Below are positions 6,302 through 13,193 of a stretch of 13,424 nucleotides of DNA, in pieces. The stretch spans positions 1-13,424 of the forward strand of contig VBOF01000010.1 in the NCBI GenBank assembly GCA_005877855.1, read 5' to 3'. Made by a program: the position numbers and the translations under genes. Numbering within the stretch: position 1 is the stretch's first letter; each line of letters begins with the position of its first letter. Under the pieces are notes generated by a model that was not told the origin of the DNA, ran no database searches, and saw nothing but the letters and a program-made list of their open reading frames with translations. This DNA comes from Nitrospirota bacterium. GTDB lineage: Bacteria > Nitrospirota > Nitrospiria > Nitrospirales > NS-4.

Positions 6302-7620
6302 TTCAGGAAGGCCAGCTTGGCTTTTGCCCGTTGGGAGTCCTCGGACTTGGGGTAGTCCGCGATCAGCTGCCGGAGGGCGGATTTGGCGGCCTCCTTGTTG
6401 TTCAGCTTCAAGAAGGCCATGGCTTTGCGATAGAGCGCCGCCGCCGCCTTTGTGCTCTTGGGATAATTCTTGATGACCTGCTCGTATTCCTCTAGGCCGC
6501 GCGCGTAGTCGCGCGCCTGGACGTAGCACTCACCTATCCAGAAGTGGGCGTTGGGAGTCAGCGGCGAGTCCGGATACTGGATCAGGAACGACCGGAACGA
6601 TGTGAGCGCCACGTCGTAGCGCCCTTGTGTATATTGTTGGTGGGCCAAATCATAGGCTTCTTTGTCGCTCAACACTGGCGCCGGCGTAGCCCCCGCGACA
6701 TTCTCGGACGGCTCCTTCCGTGCCTTCCCGGGGCCGGCTGGCGCAACCGCCTCCTGGCTCTCCACTCCCCCAGCATGTTTGCCCACCGACTCTTCCATGA
6801 CCCGCTTCAACTGCCCGATGCCGCGCGCCGTGTCGTTGACCGAGGCCACCGCAGCCGCCACAGTTTTGTCCAGCGCGTCCAGACGAGACGACATCGCTTG
6901 GTTATCGGCTTCGAGCCGTTTGGCCAGCGCCTCCAGCTTGACAGCCTGATCCCCCTGCTGGGTCGCCAGGGTCCCGACTTTCGCCCCCGTCCGGTTGGTC
7001 AGGTCGGTGAGCCGCCGGTCGACGTCGGTCGCCCTGTCGTTCAGCGAGTGGAGAACCTCCCCCCCTTCGGAGAGCACGCCCTGAAACCGCTTGACCTCGG
7101 CCGAGAGCGGCCCCGTCTGGATGTCCACCTGTTTGATCGCCTCTTCCAGTCTGGCCAGGACCGCGGCGTGCTGGTCCATCTGGGCCGAAAGCTTGGTCCC
7201 CACCTCTCGGACCTTCTCGTTCACTTGGTCTATGTTCCTGTCGGTCGCCTCGGCGCGCTTCTCATACCCGCCCAGACGCTGGTCTTGGGTGTCGAGACGA
7301 TCCTGGAGCTTCTTCTCCAGAGAATAGACCTGAGCCTTTTGGTCGTCGAGTCCGCTCAGGAGGGCGTCGATGTCCCGGCGTTGGGTCTCCAATCGCCCGA
7401 GGATCTGAGAGAGGTCCTGACCTTTGAATTCGCGGATGCTCGTCTCCAGTTCGGCGTTGCGTTGACGGGCTTCCTTCAATTCGGTGCGGAGCTCTTCATG
7501 CCTGCTCAGGAGGTCGCGGGACGTGTTGCGGAGATCCTCCTGCGATGCGCAGGCAACCAGGAGCCATCCCAGGCCGAGCGCCAGAAAGGCGAAAACGGCC
7601 CGCGGGCGGGGCCTGGTCAT
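6298..7620 (-). CDS. CpoB/YbgF-like TPR lipoprotein with long coiled coil
   Basis: A 440-residue lipoprotein: basic N-terminus, hydrophobic stretch and lipobox LVAC (Cys24, then Ala-Ser, fitting outer-membrane sorting). Residues about 27-280 are polar and heptad-like (RNAELETSIREF, QVNEKVREVGTKLSAQMDQH and similar), predicted as a long coiled coil. A Gly/Pro/Ala-rich linker follows (about 282-316). The TPR domain spans about 318-440 (AYDLAHQQYTQGRYDVAL, FWIGECYVQARDYARGL, VIKNYPKSTKAAAAL). The TPR half aligns with that of the following gene (shared DY/YD, FWIGE/YWIGE and YPKS positions), so the two are paralogues. With pal directly upstream, a Tol-Pal-associated function is likely; the extended rod may bridge part of the periplasm. 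The ATG at 7620 overlaps the pal TGA (ATGA) and has GAGGG seven bases upstream. An in-frame extension of 99 codons inside pal has no support. Confidence 0.85.
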   Translation of the reverse strand: MTRPRPRAVFAFLALGLGWLLVACASQEDLRNTSRDLLSRHEELRTELKEARQRNAELETSIREFKGQDLSQILGRLETQRRDIDALLSGLDDQKAQVYSLEKKLQDRLDTQDQRLGGYEKRAEATDRNIDQVNEKVREVGTKLSAQMDQHAAVLARLEEAIKQVDIQTGPLSAEVKRFQGVLSEGGEVLHSLNDRATDVDRRLTDLTNRTGAKVGTLATQQGDQAVKLEALAKRLEADNQAMSSRLDALDKTVAAAVASVNDTARGIGQLKRVMEESVGKHAGGVESQEAVAPAGPGKARKEPSENVAGATPAPVLSDKEAYDLAHQQYTQGRYDVALTSFRSFLIQYPDSPLTPNAHFWIGECYVQARDYARGLEEYEQVIKNYPKSTKAAAALYRKAMAFLKLNNKEAAKSALRQLIADYPKSEDSQRAKAKLAFLK

Positions 7621-8246
7621 TTCGCACCCTCTAGTGCGAGATGCGCCCGACGATTCCTCCAGTAGCACGACTCGTCGTGCTCGGTACATACGGGACGCTC
7701 CTTGCCGTAACTGGTCACCGTGACCGGATTCTTCACGCCCAGCGACTCCAGATAGCGGCGGGTCTCCAGGGCGCGCTTCTCGCCCAACACGAGGTTGTAT
7801 TCCCGGCTGCCGCGCTCGTCGCAGTGACCCTCGACGAGGAGTTTGACCGTCGGATTCTGCCTGAGGAAGTCGGCGTTCTGCGCCAGGTTCTTCATCCCCT
7901 CGCTGGATAGGGCCCACTTATCGTACGCAAAATAGATGTCCGCGAGTTCACGCTTCGCCGCTTCCCGTGCCTGGCGTGCCGCAATCTCCGCCGTATCGGC
8001 TTTGCCCACCAGCGGCGCTTGGCGCTTCACCGCTTCTTCCGACGGACCCTGAGAGAAACCCTGCAACGGCGCGCTCCCGACTCCGCCCGACTCCGTCGTC
8101 GCACCGGCTCCAGCCCCAGTCTTGCCCTCGCCTTCCGTGGTCCCCATCACGTTCGTCTTGGAACATCCGCCCAGGGCCAGGATCCCGACCAACCCGATCA
8201 TCACCGCCACCTTGAGGTATTGTGATTGTTCTGTCATGCGTCTCAT
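7617..8246 (-). CDS. pal: peptidoglycan-associated lipoprotein Pal
   Basis: A 209-residue outer-membrane lipoprotein. The signal peptide ends in lipobox LGGC with Cys28, then a Gly/Thr/Ser-rich spacer (about 30-80), then an OmpA-like peptidoglycan-binding domain from about residue 100 to the end. Key signatures: DIYFAYDKWAL (103-113), EGHCDERGS (139-147), NLVLGEKRA (151-159) and a final NRRAHL. Asp143 and the Arg residues of the NLxLGxxRA and NRR motifs are those that bind diaminopimelate in this family. Three Cys (142, 187, 194) are also present in the domain. Pal anchors the outer membrane to peptidoglycan and is released by TolB. The ATG at 8246 has AAAGGAGT nine bases upstream; longer starts inside the spacer to tolB lack both a ribosome site and homology. 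Its TGA overlaps the next ATG. Confidence 0.96.
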   Translation of the reverse strand: MRRMTEQSQYLKVAVMIGLVGILALGGCSKTNVMGTTEGEGKTGAGAGATTESGGVGSAPLQGFSQGPSEEAVKRQAPLVGKADTAEIAARQAREAAKRELADIYFAYDKWALSSEGMKNLAQNADFLRQNPTVKLLVEGHCDERGSREYNLVLGEKRALETRRYLESLGVKNPVTVTSYGKERPVCTEHDESCYWRNRRAHLALEGAK

Positions 8247-8314
8247 CTGCACGTACTCCTTTGTATGCGAAGGCATGGCTCTCACGGATCCGGTCGCTTC
8301 GCCCACCAGAGGTT

Positions 8315-8329
8315 CCTCGCACGGCGAGG
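8315..8329. other. small hairpin between tolB and pal
   Basis: CCTCGC and GCGAGG are perfect 6-base complements around a 3-base loop, starting two bases after the tolB stop. No U-run follows, so it is not a convincing intrinsic terminator. The 85-base gap between tolB and pal is the longest inside the tol block apart from the tRNA leader. The hairpin may tune mRNA stability or Pal level relative to TolB, or it may be chance in GC-rich DNA. I see no convincing promoter in this gap. Confidence 0.4.
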
Positions 8330-8331
8330 GC

Positions 8332-9669
8332 TCACGATGCCGACCACGCAGGATCATCGTTGAACTTCCCACTGGTCGTCAACCGTTCCAGGCCAGTGCC
8401 GTCGGCGTTGATCATATAGATATCCCGCCTCCCACTGCGAGTGGAACTGAACACGACGTGTCGCCCGTCTTGCGACCACGAGGGCGACTCGTCGTTGCTG
8501 CTCCCCGTCGTCAACTGCCGCCACTGCTGGCCATCGGGGCTGATCAGGCAGATCTTGAGGATTTGCCGCTCGTCGCGGCACACGTATGCGAGCCAATTCC
8601 CCTTGGGCGACCATACGGCTGATGAATTATAACTCCCATGTCGGTCCGGATAGGTCAGGGCCCGGACGTTCGTGCCGTCCGCGCTCATGAGATAGATCTG
8701 TGGCGTGCCACCCCGGTCCGAAGTGAAGGCGAGCTCGCGGCCGGTCGGTGACCACGTCGGGGCGAGGTCAGCGGCCCCATGCTCGGTCAGCCGTTCGAAG
8801 CGCCTACCGGACTTGTCCACCTTGTAGATCTCCGAATTTCCGTCCCTGGTGGTCGCGAACGCGAGTTCATCCCCGCTCGGGGACCATTCAGGAGTGATGT
8901 TCAAGCCCGGTAACGCGACGAGCGTCCGTCTTGCGCCGGTCACCAGATCCAACTCTTCAATCTGCGGATCATCCCCTTTGCGATACGTCACAAACGCCAG
9001 CCGCCGTCTATCCGGCGACCAGGTGGGCGCTAGGTTCAAAGACGCATCGAAGGTCAACTGCCTGAGGTTATAGCCGTCATAATCCATCACGAAAAGTTCC
9101 TTCGCTCCGCCCCTTTCCGACACGAAGGCGATCTGGCTGCGGGCAATCCCTTGTTCCCCGGTGTAGTGGAAGACGATCTCGTCAGCCAGGCGATGGACCA
9201 TGTGCCGGACCACCTCGGAGGATCCGACATACCGTTTGTGTCCGACTTCGCCGCGTGAGGACTCGAAGAGGACCCCGTCCATGACGATCTCCCTGCCACG
9301 CGGCAGCAGGGTTCCCCAGACCTGCACCGGCAGCCCCGCTTCACCGGCCTTTTGAAGGGCCTCAGGCGCTGGCTGGGAATTCATCCCCGCCGTGATGCCG
9401 AGACGCTCCAAGTCGGCGACGTCGAAGAGGAGTGACCGCCGGAGATCGGCCTTCAGCACGTCCGCCGCAGGCTGCCCCGGCACGGGAGTCGCGCTCTTAA
9501 AACTGTAGACCGCAATAGGGATCTTCTGGATCGCCCCGCGGGTGGCATCGATGAACACCTCGACCGCTCCTGTCGTCACCGCGAAGATAGCCGAGCCCGC
9601 CAGCGCCATGAGCAGCGCCTGCGGACCGGCGGGCCAGCGAACTGCGGACAGTTGACGACGATGGGCCAT
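8332..9669 (-). CDS. tolB: Tol-Pal system beta-propeller protein TolB
   Basis: A 445-residue periplasmic protein. The N-terminus is basic (HRR) with a hydrophobic core (about 18-33), and signal peptidase cleavage probably falls near TTGA (32-35). Residues about 37-165 form the TolB N-terminal domain (VEVFIDATRGAIQKIPIAVY, ADLRRSLLF, VQVWGTLLP). The C-terminal half is a beta-propeller with repeated blades, each with a PxWSPDG-type turn: LAPTWSPDRRRLAFVT, ITPEWSPSGDELAFAT, LAPTWSPTGRELAFTS, SSAVWSPKGNWLAYV and SPSWSQDGRHVVFSS, closed by DPAWS. TolB binds Pal and the TolA C-terminus. It starts 6 bases after the tolA stop with only a distant AGGA, so coupling is likely. Length is normal for the family. 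Confidence 0.96.
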   Translation of the reverse strand: MAHRRQLSAVRWPAGPQALLMALAGSAIFAVTTGAVEVFIDATRGAIQKIPIAVYSFKSATPVPGQPAADVLKADLRRSLLFDVADLERLGITAGMNSQPAPEALQKAGEAGLPVQVWGTLLPRGREIVMDGVLFESSRGEVGHKRYVGSSEVVRHMVHRLADEIVFHYTGEQGIARSQIAFVSERGGAKELFVMDYDGYNLRQLTFDASLNLAPTWSPDRRRLAFVTYRKGDDPQIEELDLVTGARRTLVALPGLNITPEWSPSGDELAFATTRDGNSEIYKVDKSGRRFERLTEHGAADLAPTWSPTGRELAFTSDRGGTPQIYLMSADGTNVRALTYPDRHGSYNSSAVWSPKGNWLAYVCRDERQILKICLISPDGQQWRQLTTGSSNDESPSWSQDGRHVVFSSTRSGRRDIYMINADGTGLERLTTSGKFNDDPAWSAS

Positions 9670-9675
9670 GGGAGC

Positions 9676-10704
9676 TTACGAGTCCTGCCGCTTAATATAC
9701 GTGAAGCTGGTGACCGCCACAAACGGCTCCCCCTGCATCTCGTCCGGAAGTGGAGGGACACGCCGGAGATCCTGCAACACGCTCAGGACCGCACGGTCAT
9801 ACGCGTCGTTCCCCGACGACGTGTACAGGGCGATGTCCCGGATCTCCCCATCTGGTTGAACGACAATCCGCATCGTGGCGGTAGAGTCGCCGGCGCTCTC
9901 GAGTACTTGCCGGACAGCGGGATTGGTATCCGCATTCCAGACGCGATTGATCGCCGCTTCAAGCAGCGGGCAATAGGCCCGCGCCTTGGGCGGGCAGCGC
10001 TCCACGGCGGCGGGGTGAACCACTGCAGCCGTTCCTTGAGGGGCGCGCGCGACGGCCGGAGGTTGCACCTTCTGGACCGGCGCGGGCTCGGCCGGCGCCG
10101 GCGGAGTATCGAGCAGTTTCCTGATCTCCTCGCTCGTCTGCGACGGGGGTGCCGGAGCCTGGGTCGGAGCAAGCGGCTTCGTGACAGGCGCAGGGGCTGG
10201 TTGGGCCAGGGACTCCTCGGCCTTTTTGAGGGCTTCGGCAAGATCCCGTGAAGACGGGGGCTTCGGTGATAAAGGTTCGGTTTGCGTCTGGGGTGCCTCT
10301 TGTTCCACTCGTGGTTTGGCCAGCGGGACAGTAGATGGTTTTGGCTGGCTCTTTGACGTTTTCTCCGCAGGAAGGACCGGGACCACATCCTTGGGCACGG
10401 TGATCTCCTGGAGATGCTTCTGCAACAACGCCGCCTTGGGCGACGGGGTCGCTGTCGCAACTTTCGGCGTGGTCGTGGCTGTCTTCGGCGGAGCGTGAGG
10501 CGGAGCGGGCTTCAGCTGCGGAACAGGGGCTGGCTCGACCTGAGCCGGCGCCGACGGTGACACAAGCAGCACCTCGATGGTTGAGGCACCCCTCGGCGGG
10601 ATCTTCGTCAACGGGACCGTCGTCAGGGCCACCAAGGCGGCCACGTGGGCCACCAGAGAGACCAGAGCGGTGCGCCGCATGTCAGAGGGGATGCCGGCCG
10701 TCAT
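9676..10704 (-). CDS. tolA: TolA/TonB-type energy-transducing protein, TolA
   Basis: A 342-residue protein: a short cytoplasmic N-terminus, one membrane helix (about residues 11-32), a long Pro/Ala/Lys-rich periplasmic stretch (about 50-235) and a C-terminal TonB/TolA-type domain (about 246-340: AINRVW, MRIVVQPDGEIRDI, SSGNDAYDRAVLSVLQ). Ser16 and His20 in the helix (SLVAH) match the SHLS motif used by TolA and TonB to contact TolQ/ExbB. The middle is Pro-rich like TonB, rather than the long Ala/Lys helix of enteric TolA. The position between tolR and tolB decides for TolA. Two Cys (237, 245) flank the start of the C-terminal domain and may form a disulfide. Start: ATG at 10704, 20 bases after the tolR stop, without a clear Shine-Dalgarno site; the ATG at 10680 (Met9) is an alternative. 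Confidence 0.88.
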   Translation of the reverse strand: MTAGIPSDMRRTALVSLVAHVAALVALTTVPLTKIPPRGASTIEVLLVSPSAPAQVEPAPVPQLKPAPPHAPPKTATTTPKVATATPSPKAALLQKHLQEITVPKDVVPVLPAEKTSKSQPKPSTVPLAKPRVEQEAPQTQTEPLSPKPPSSRDLAEALKKAEESLAQPAPAPVTKPLAPTQAPAPPSQTSEEIRKLLDTPPAPAEPAPVQKVQPPAVARAPQGTAAVVHPAAVERCPPKARAYCPLLEAAINRVWNADTNPAVRQVLESAGDSTATMRIVVQPDGEIRDIALYTSSGNDAYDRAVLSVLQDLRRVPPLPDEMQGEPFVAVTSFTYIKRQDS

Positions 10705-10724
10705 GGGAATTTCAGCCGCGCGCC

Positions 10725-11144
10725 TTATGGGATCCGCTCCTCATGAGGACTCAGCGGGTCGGTGACCATACCCAGCTTTGCAATGCCCGCCTTCTTGACG
10801 CTGTCCATGACCTCCACGACCGTCCCGTAGGGAACCGACTGATCGGCCCGGAGAAACACCGAGACTCCAGGGTCTTTGTGGCGCAGCGCGTCCAGCCTCG
10901 TCTGGAGCAAGCCCAGGGGGACCGGATCCTTGTCGATATAGATGCGGCGATCCCGCTCGACCGTGAGCACCACCCGCTGCTCTGGCTTGATCGTATTGGT
11001 CGCCGACTGGGGCAACGTGATGTCCATGCCACGGTAGAGCATCGGAGCCGTCACCATAAAGATCACCAGCAGCACCAGCACCACGTCCACCAACGGGATC
11101 ACGTTGATCTCGGCGAGGAACCGGCGGCGGCGGGCTTCGATCAT
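10725..11144 (-). CDS. tolR: TolR (ExbD/TolR family)
   Basis: A 139-residue inner-membrane protein with one N-terminal membrane helix (about 15-35). The conserved Asp is at residue 20 in INVIPLVDVVLVLLVIFMVT, equivalent to the proton-path Asp of ExbD/TolR. A periplasmic domain follows with VERDRRIYIDKDPV, VFLRADQSVPYGTVVEVMD and AGIAKLGMVTD, all typical of the family. It forms the proton-driven motor with TolQ that energises TolA. Its ATG overlaps the tolQ TGA (ATGA), so stoichiometry is probably set by coupled translation. ExbD versus TolR is decided by the tolA-tolB-pal neighbourhood. Confidence 0.95.
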   Translation of the reverse strand: MIEARRRRFLAEINVIPLVDVVLVLLVIFMVTAPMLYRGMDITLPQSATNTIKPEQRVVLTVERDRRIYIDKDPVPLGLLQTRLDALRHKDPGVSVFLRADQSVPYGTVVEVMDSVKKAGIAKLGMVTDPLSPHEERIP

Positions 11145-11863
11145 GGTCGGCTCGCGTCTTCCTGGAGACCCCGCATCTCCAGCGCGTTGGTCAGCTCGAT
11201 CGCGAAGCGGTCCATCTGGAACGCCATCCTACGGACCCGCGTCAGGAAATAATTGTACGCGATGACCGCCGGAATGGCCGTGAACAGCCCGGCGGCCGTC
11301 GCCACCAGAGCCTCGGCCACACCCGGCGCGACCGCCGCGATGCTGGCCGTTCCCTGCACGCCGATCTCCCGGAAGGCGTCGATGATACCGAGCACGGTTC
11401 CCAACAGCCCGATGAACGGGGTGATGTTTCCGGTCGTGGCGAGAAACGGCAGGTCTGTCTCCGTCCGGGTGATCTGTTCCTGGATCGCGTGCGCCAGGAC
11501 TCGCTCTACGGCGCGCTGGGTCGGCAGTCCCGCCTCGCCCTCACCCACCCCCTCGATCGCCAGCCGAGAGCCCGGATTCCCGTTCCCGCCGAGTTGATAG
11601 CACCGGGCGACTTCAGCGAAGACCGCGGCCGCCGAACTGTCTCGGTGCAGGTGCAGATCACGGGAAGCCGCGAGTGGAGACTCGTTGCGCCGGTAGGTTT
11701 TCAGGAAACGCAGGTCCGCGGCTTCCTGACGGCGGAAGAACCGCCACTTGTACAGGATCACGGTCCACGACCCGATGGAGAAGATCAACAGGATCAGGAG
11801 GACGATCTTGGAGACCAGTCCCAGGGAGGATAGGAGATCTAAGAGACCCGAATGAAACAGCAT
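11141..11863 (-). CDS. tolQ: TolQ (MotA/TolQ/ExbB proton channel)
   Basis: A 240-residue inner-membrane protein with three predicted helices: about 17-39 (SKIVLLILLIFSIGSWTVIL), 138-163 (NITPFIGLLGTVLGIIDAF) and 183-207 (EALVATAAGLFTAIPAVIAY). Thr156 in GLLGTVLGI and Thr189 in ATAAGLFTA match the conserved channel-lining threonines of the family. The large loop between helices 1 and 2 is cytoplasmic in relatives. It is the motor stator of the Tol system. The ATG at 11863 is preceded by GAGGGGGGG, a plausible but GC-rich ribosome site. It begins 67 bases after tRNA-Asp. I see no convincing promoter in that gap, so it may be transcribed from the tRNA promoter. Confidence 0.95.
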   Translation of the reverse strand: MLFHSGLLDLLSSLGLVSKIVLLILLIFSIGSWTVILYKWRFFRRQEAADLRFLKTYRRNESPLAASRDLHLHRDSSAAAVFAEVARCYQLGGNGNPGSRLAIEGVGEGEAGLPTQRAVERVLAHAIQEQITRTETDLPFLATTGNITPFIGLLGTVLGIIDAFREIGVQGTASIAAVAPGVAEALVATAAGLFTAIPAVIAYNYFLTRVRRMAFQMDRFAIELTNALEMRGLQEDASRP

Positions 11864-11930
11864 GACGCGCGCCCCCCCTCATCTTCGCGGATGTGTCGTC
11901 CCACGCCGTTGTGCGGCGCACACAAGAAAA

Positions 11931-12009
11931 TGGCGGGGCCGACGGGATTTGAACCCGCGACTTCCAGATTGACAATCTGGCGTCCTAAACCAGGCTGAAC
12001 GACGGCCCC
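11931..12009 (-). tRNA. tRNA-Asp (GUC)
   Basis: Read on the minus strand, a full cloverleaf of 79 bases including an encoded CCA. The acceptor arms GGGGCCG and CGGCCCC pair perfectly, followed by discriminator G and CCA. The D arm is GTTC...GGAC. The anticodon stem CCAGA/TCTGG encloses TTGTCAA, giving anticodon GUC for aspartate. The T arm is GCGGG TTCGAAT CCCGT. Discriminator G73 is the expected identity base for tRNA-Asp. The D loop is about two bases longer than in E. coli. Just downstream, TGTGC-GCC-GCACA could form a small hairpin without a U-run. Confidence 0.97.
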
Positions 12010-12033
12010 AAAATACAGTCGTAGCAAAAAAGG

Positions 12034-12110
12034 TGGTAGGCGGAACAGGGGTCGAACCTGTGACCTCTGCCTTGTAAGGGCAGCGCTCTGACCAGCTGAG
12101 CTATCCGCCC
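12034..12110 (-). tRNA. tRNA-Val (UAC)
   Basis: A 77-base cloverleaf on the minus strand with encoded CCA. The anticodon stem CTGCC/GGCAG encloses CTTACAA, giving anticodon UAC for valine. The T arm is ACAGG TTCGACC CCTGT, the D arm GCTC...GAGC, and the discriminator is A. The acceptor stem GGGCGGA/TCCGCCT pairs fully except for a G1-U72 wobble at the top, which is unusual. Two bases after the CCA comes a run of six T on the minus strand (12031-12026), then tRNA-Asp 24 bases away. The two are probably cut from one transcript. Confidence 0.97.
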
Positions 12111-12157
12111 AAACAGATGCAAAAATAAATCCGCATCACTCGTAAAAATCGACTCGC

Positions 12158-12186
12158 ATACTAACAACTCCCTGCCGTCCTGTCAA
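12158..12186 (-). promoter_or_regulatory. sigma70-type promoter for the tRNA pair (and perhaps tol genes)
   Basis: On the minus strand TTGACA (12186-12181, exact consensus -35), a 17-base spacer, and TAGTAT (12163-12158, 4 of 6 matches to TATAAT). A GC-containing discriminator (GCGAGTC) follows, as often in stable-RNA promoters. Initiation would fall near 12151, about 40 bases before tRNA-Val. It lies in the 124-base gap after xerD, which holds no gene. It is the only clear promoter I see in the window, and no strong terminator separates it from tolQ and the genes behind. Confidence 0.7.
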
Positions 12187-12234
12187 CCGACTCCCAGCAT
12201 TGTCACCCCTGTAGATGGCTCCCCTCGACACGAC

Positions 12235-13146
12235 TTACCCCCTCGGATGGAAGCGCTTGTGGAGGTGCTTCAATCGCCCACGCTCAACGTGGGTGTAGAT
12301 CTGGGTCGTCGTAATATTGGCGTGCCCCAGCAGGCTCTGCACCACCCGCAGATCGGCCCCGCGCTCCAGGAGGTGCGTGGCGAAGGAATGCCGCAACATG
12401 TGCGGAGAGATCGGCCGTCGGATGCGCGCGTCGCGGGCATAGCGACGCATGATTTTCCAGAATCCCTGCCGCGTCAGGCCCCGCGCGGAACGTGTCACGA
12501 AAAGACAGTTGGAGCTGCGGCTCTTGAGCAAATGGGGGCGCCCTGAAGCCAGATAGCGGCGCAGCTTCCGGATCGCCACCGCCCCGAGTGGCACCACGCG
12601 TTGCTTGGACCCCTTGCCGGTGGCGCGGAGAAAGCCGGCTGAGAGGTTGATGGTATCGAGGTCCAGTTTGACCAGTTCGGAGACGCGAAGCCCGGTCGCG
12701 TAAAGGACTTCGAGCATGGCGTCATCGCGCAGGGCTTCAGGATGGCGGCCTCTTCCGGCATCGTTCCGGCCGGGGGCGTCCAGCAAGCGCTGCACCTCGG
12801 CAATGCTCAGCGCTTTGGGAAGCCGCCGCGACCCGGTGGGCACGGTGACGTCTAGGAACGGATCGTGGCGGAGATGGCCCTCGCGAAGGAGAAACCGGTA
12901 GAATCCACGGCACGCAGCCAGGCACCGCGCCACCGAGGGAGAGGCCAGGCCCTGACCCCGCAAGAACTCCAGCAGTCGCGGGATATCCGCGCGGGACAGC
13001 GCTACAGGGGTTTTGCGCCCCTGCAGCTCGAGGAAAGCCTGCAGCTTGGCAAGATCACGCCGATACCCCGCCACCGTGTTCGCGGAGAGTCCCCGCTCCG
13101 AGAGCAGCCCGGCCAGGTAGTGATCGATCCCCTGCGCCTCGCTCAC
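12235..13146 (-). CDS. xerD: tyrosine recombinase XerD
   Basis: A 303-residue site-specific recombinase that resolves chromosome dimers at dif with XerC. The N-terminal SAM-like core-binding domain spans about 5-95. The catalytic domain has all active-site residues: Arg154 (ATGLRVSEL), Lys178 (ATGKGSKQR), His249 and Arg252 (SPHMLRHSFATHLL), His275 (LLGHANITT) and Tyr284 (TTQIYTHV). The VVQSLLGH wording and the ending RLKHLHKRFHPRG resemble XerD rather than XerC. A small charged insert (about 126-140, PGRNDAGRGRHPEA) precedes the catalytic core. The longest frame opens with TTG at 13176, but GTG at 13146 has GGAGG five bases upstream, so I chose that. It lies after the peroxiredoxin hairpin with no clear promoter of its own. 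Confidence 0.94.
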   Translation of the reverse strand: MSEAQGIDHYLAGLLSERGLSANTVAGYRRDLAKLQAFLELQGRKTPVALSRADIPRLLEFLRGQGLASPSVARCLAACRGFYRFLLREGHLRHDPFLDVTVPTGSRRLPKALSIAEVQRLLDAPGRNDAGRGRHPEALRDDAMLEVLYATGLRVSELVKLDLDTINLSAGFLRATGKGSKQRVVPLGAVAIRKLRRYLASGRPHLLKSRSSNCLFVTRSARGLTRQGFWKIMRRYARDARIRRPISPHMLRHSFATHLLERGADLRVVQSLLGHANITTTQIYTHVERGRLKHLHKRFHPRG

Positions 13147-13151
13147 GCGTG

Positions 13152-13156
13152 CCTCC
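13152..13156 (-). promoter_or_regulatory. Shine-Dalgarno site deciding the xerD start
   Basis: GGAGG on the minus strand, five bases before GTG at 13146-13144. It supports the GTG start over the upstream TTG at 13176, whose extra ten residues (including two adjacent Cys) have no counterpart in XerD proteins as I know them. Confidence 0.75.
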
Positions 13157-13193
13157 GCTGAACAGCAGAGCCTCAAAGGCCACCGCGACCACC

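Noticed and set aside
6302..6529. 76-codon N-terminal extension of the short cpoB protein
   Set aside because: It overlaps the preceding gene in another frame and would bury the lipobox signal sequence.
6544..7665. 373-codon open frame on the plus strand, opposite the long cpoB-like gene
   Set aside because: No recognisable domain; the opposite strand has lipobox, coiled coil and TPRs and fits the operon.
7621..7917. 99-codon N-terminal extension of the long cpoB-like protein
   Set aside because: It would overlap pal, has no homology, and the lipoprotein signal and ATGA junction fix the start at 7620.
8700..9100. Repeated WSPDG-type DNA and protein patterns as a possible tandem repeat
   Set aside because: They are the normal beta-propeller blades of TolB, not a DNA repeat.
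11892..11927. Small TGTGC-GCC-GCACA hairpin between tRNA-Asp and tolQ as a terminator
   Set aside because: Only a 5-bp stem with 3-base loop and no U-run downstream on the minus strand; too weak to call.
11839..12167. Short reading frames across the tRNA genes, such as one containing GRIAQLVRALPLQGRGHRF and one containing VVQPGLGRQIVNLEVAGSNP
   Set aside because: They are translations of tRNA-Val and tRNA-Asp, a well-known source of false gene calls; both regions fold as complete tRNAs.
13147..13176. TTG start for xerD giving ten more residues
   Set aside because: The GTG at 13146 has GGAGG at proper spacing; the extra residues do not resemble XerD.
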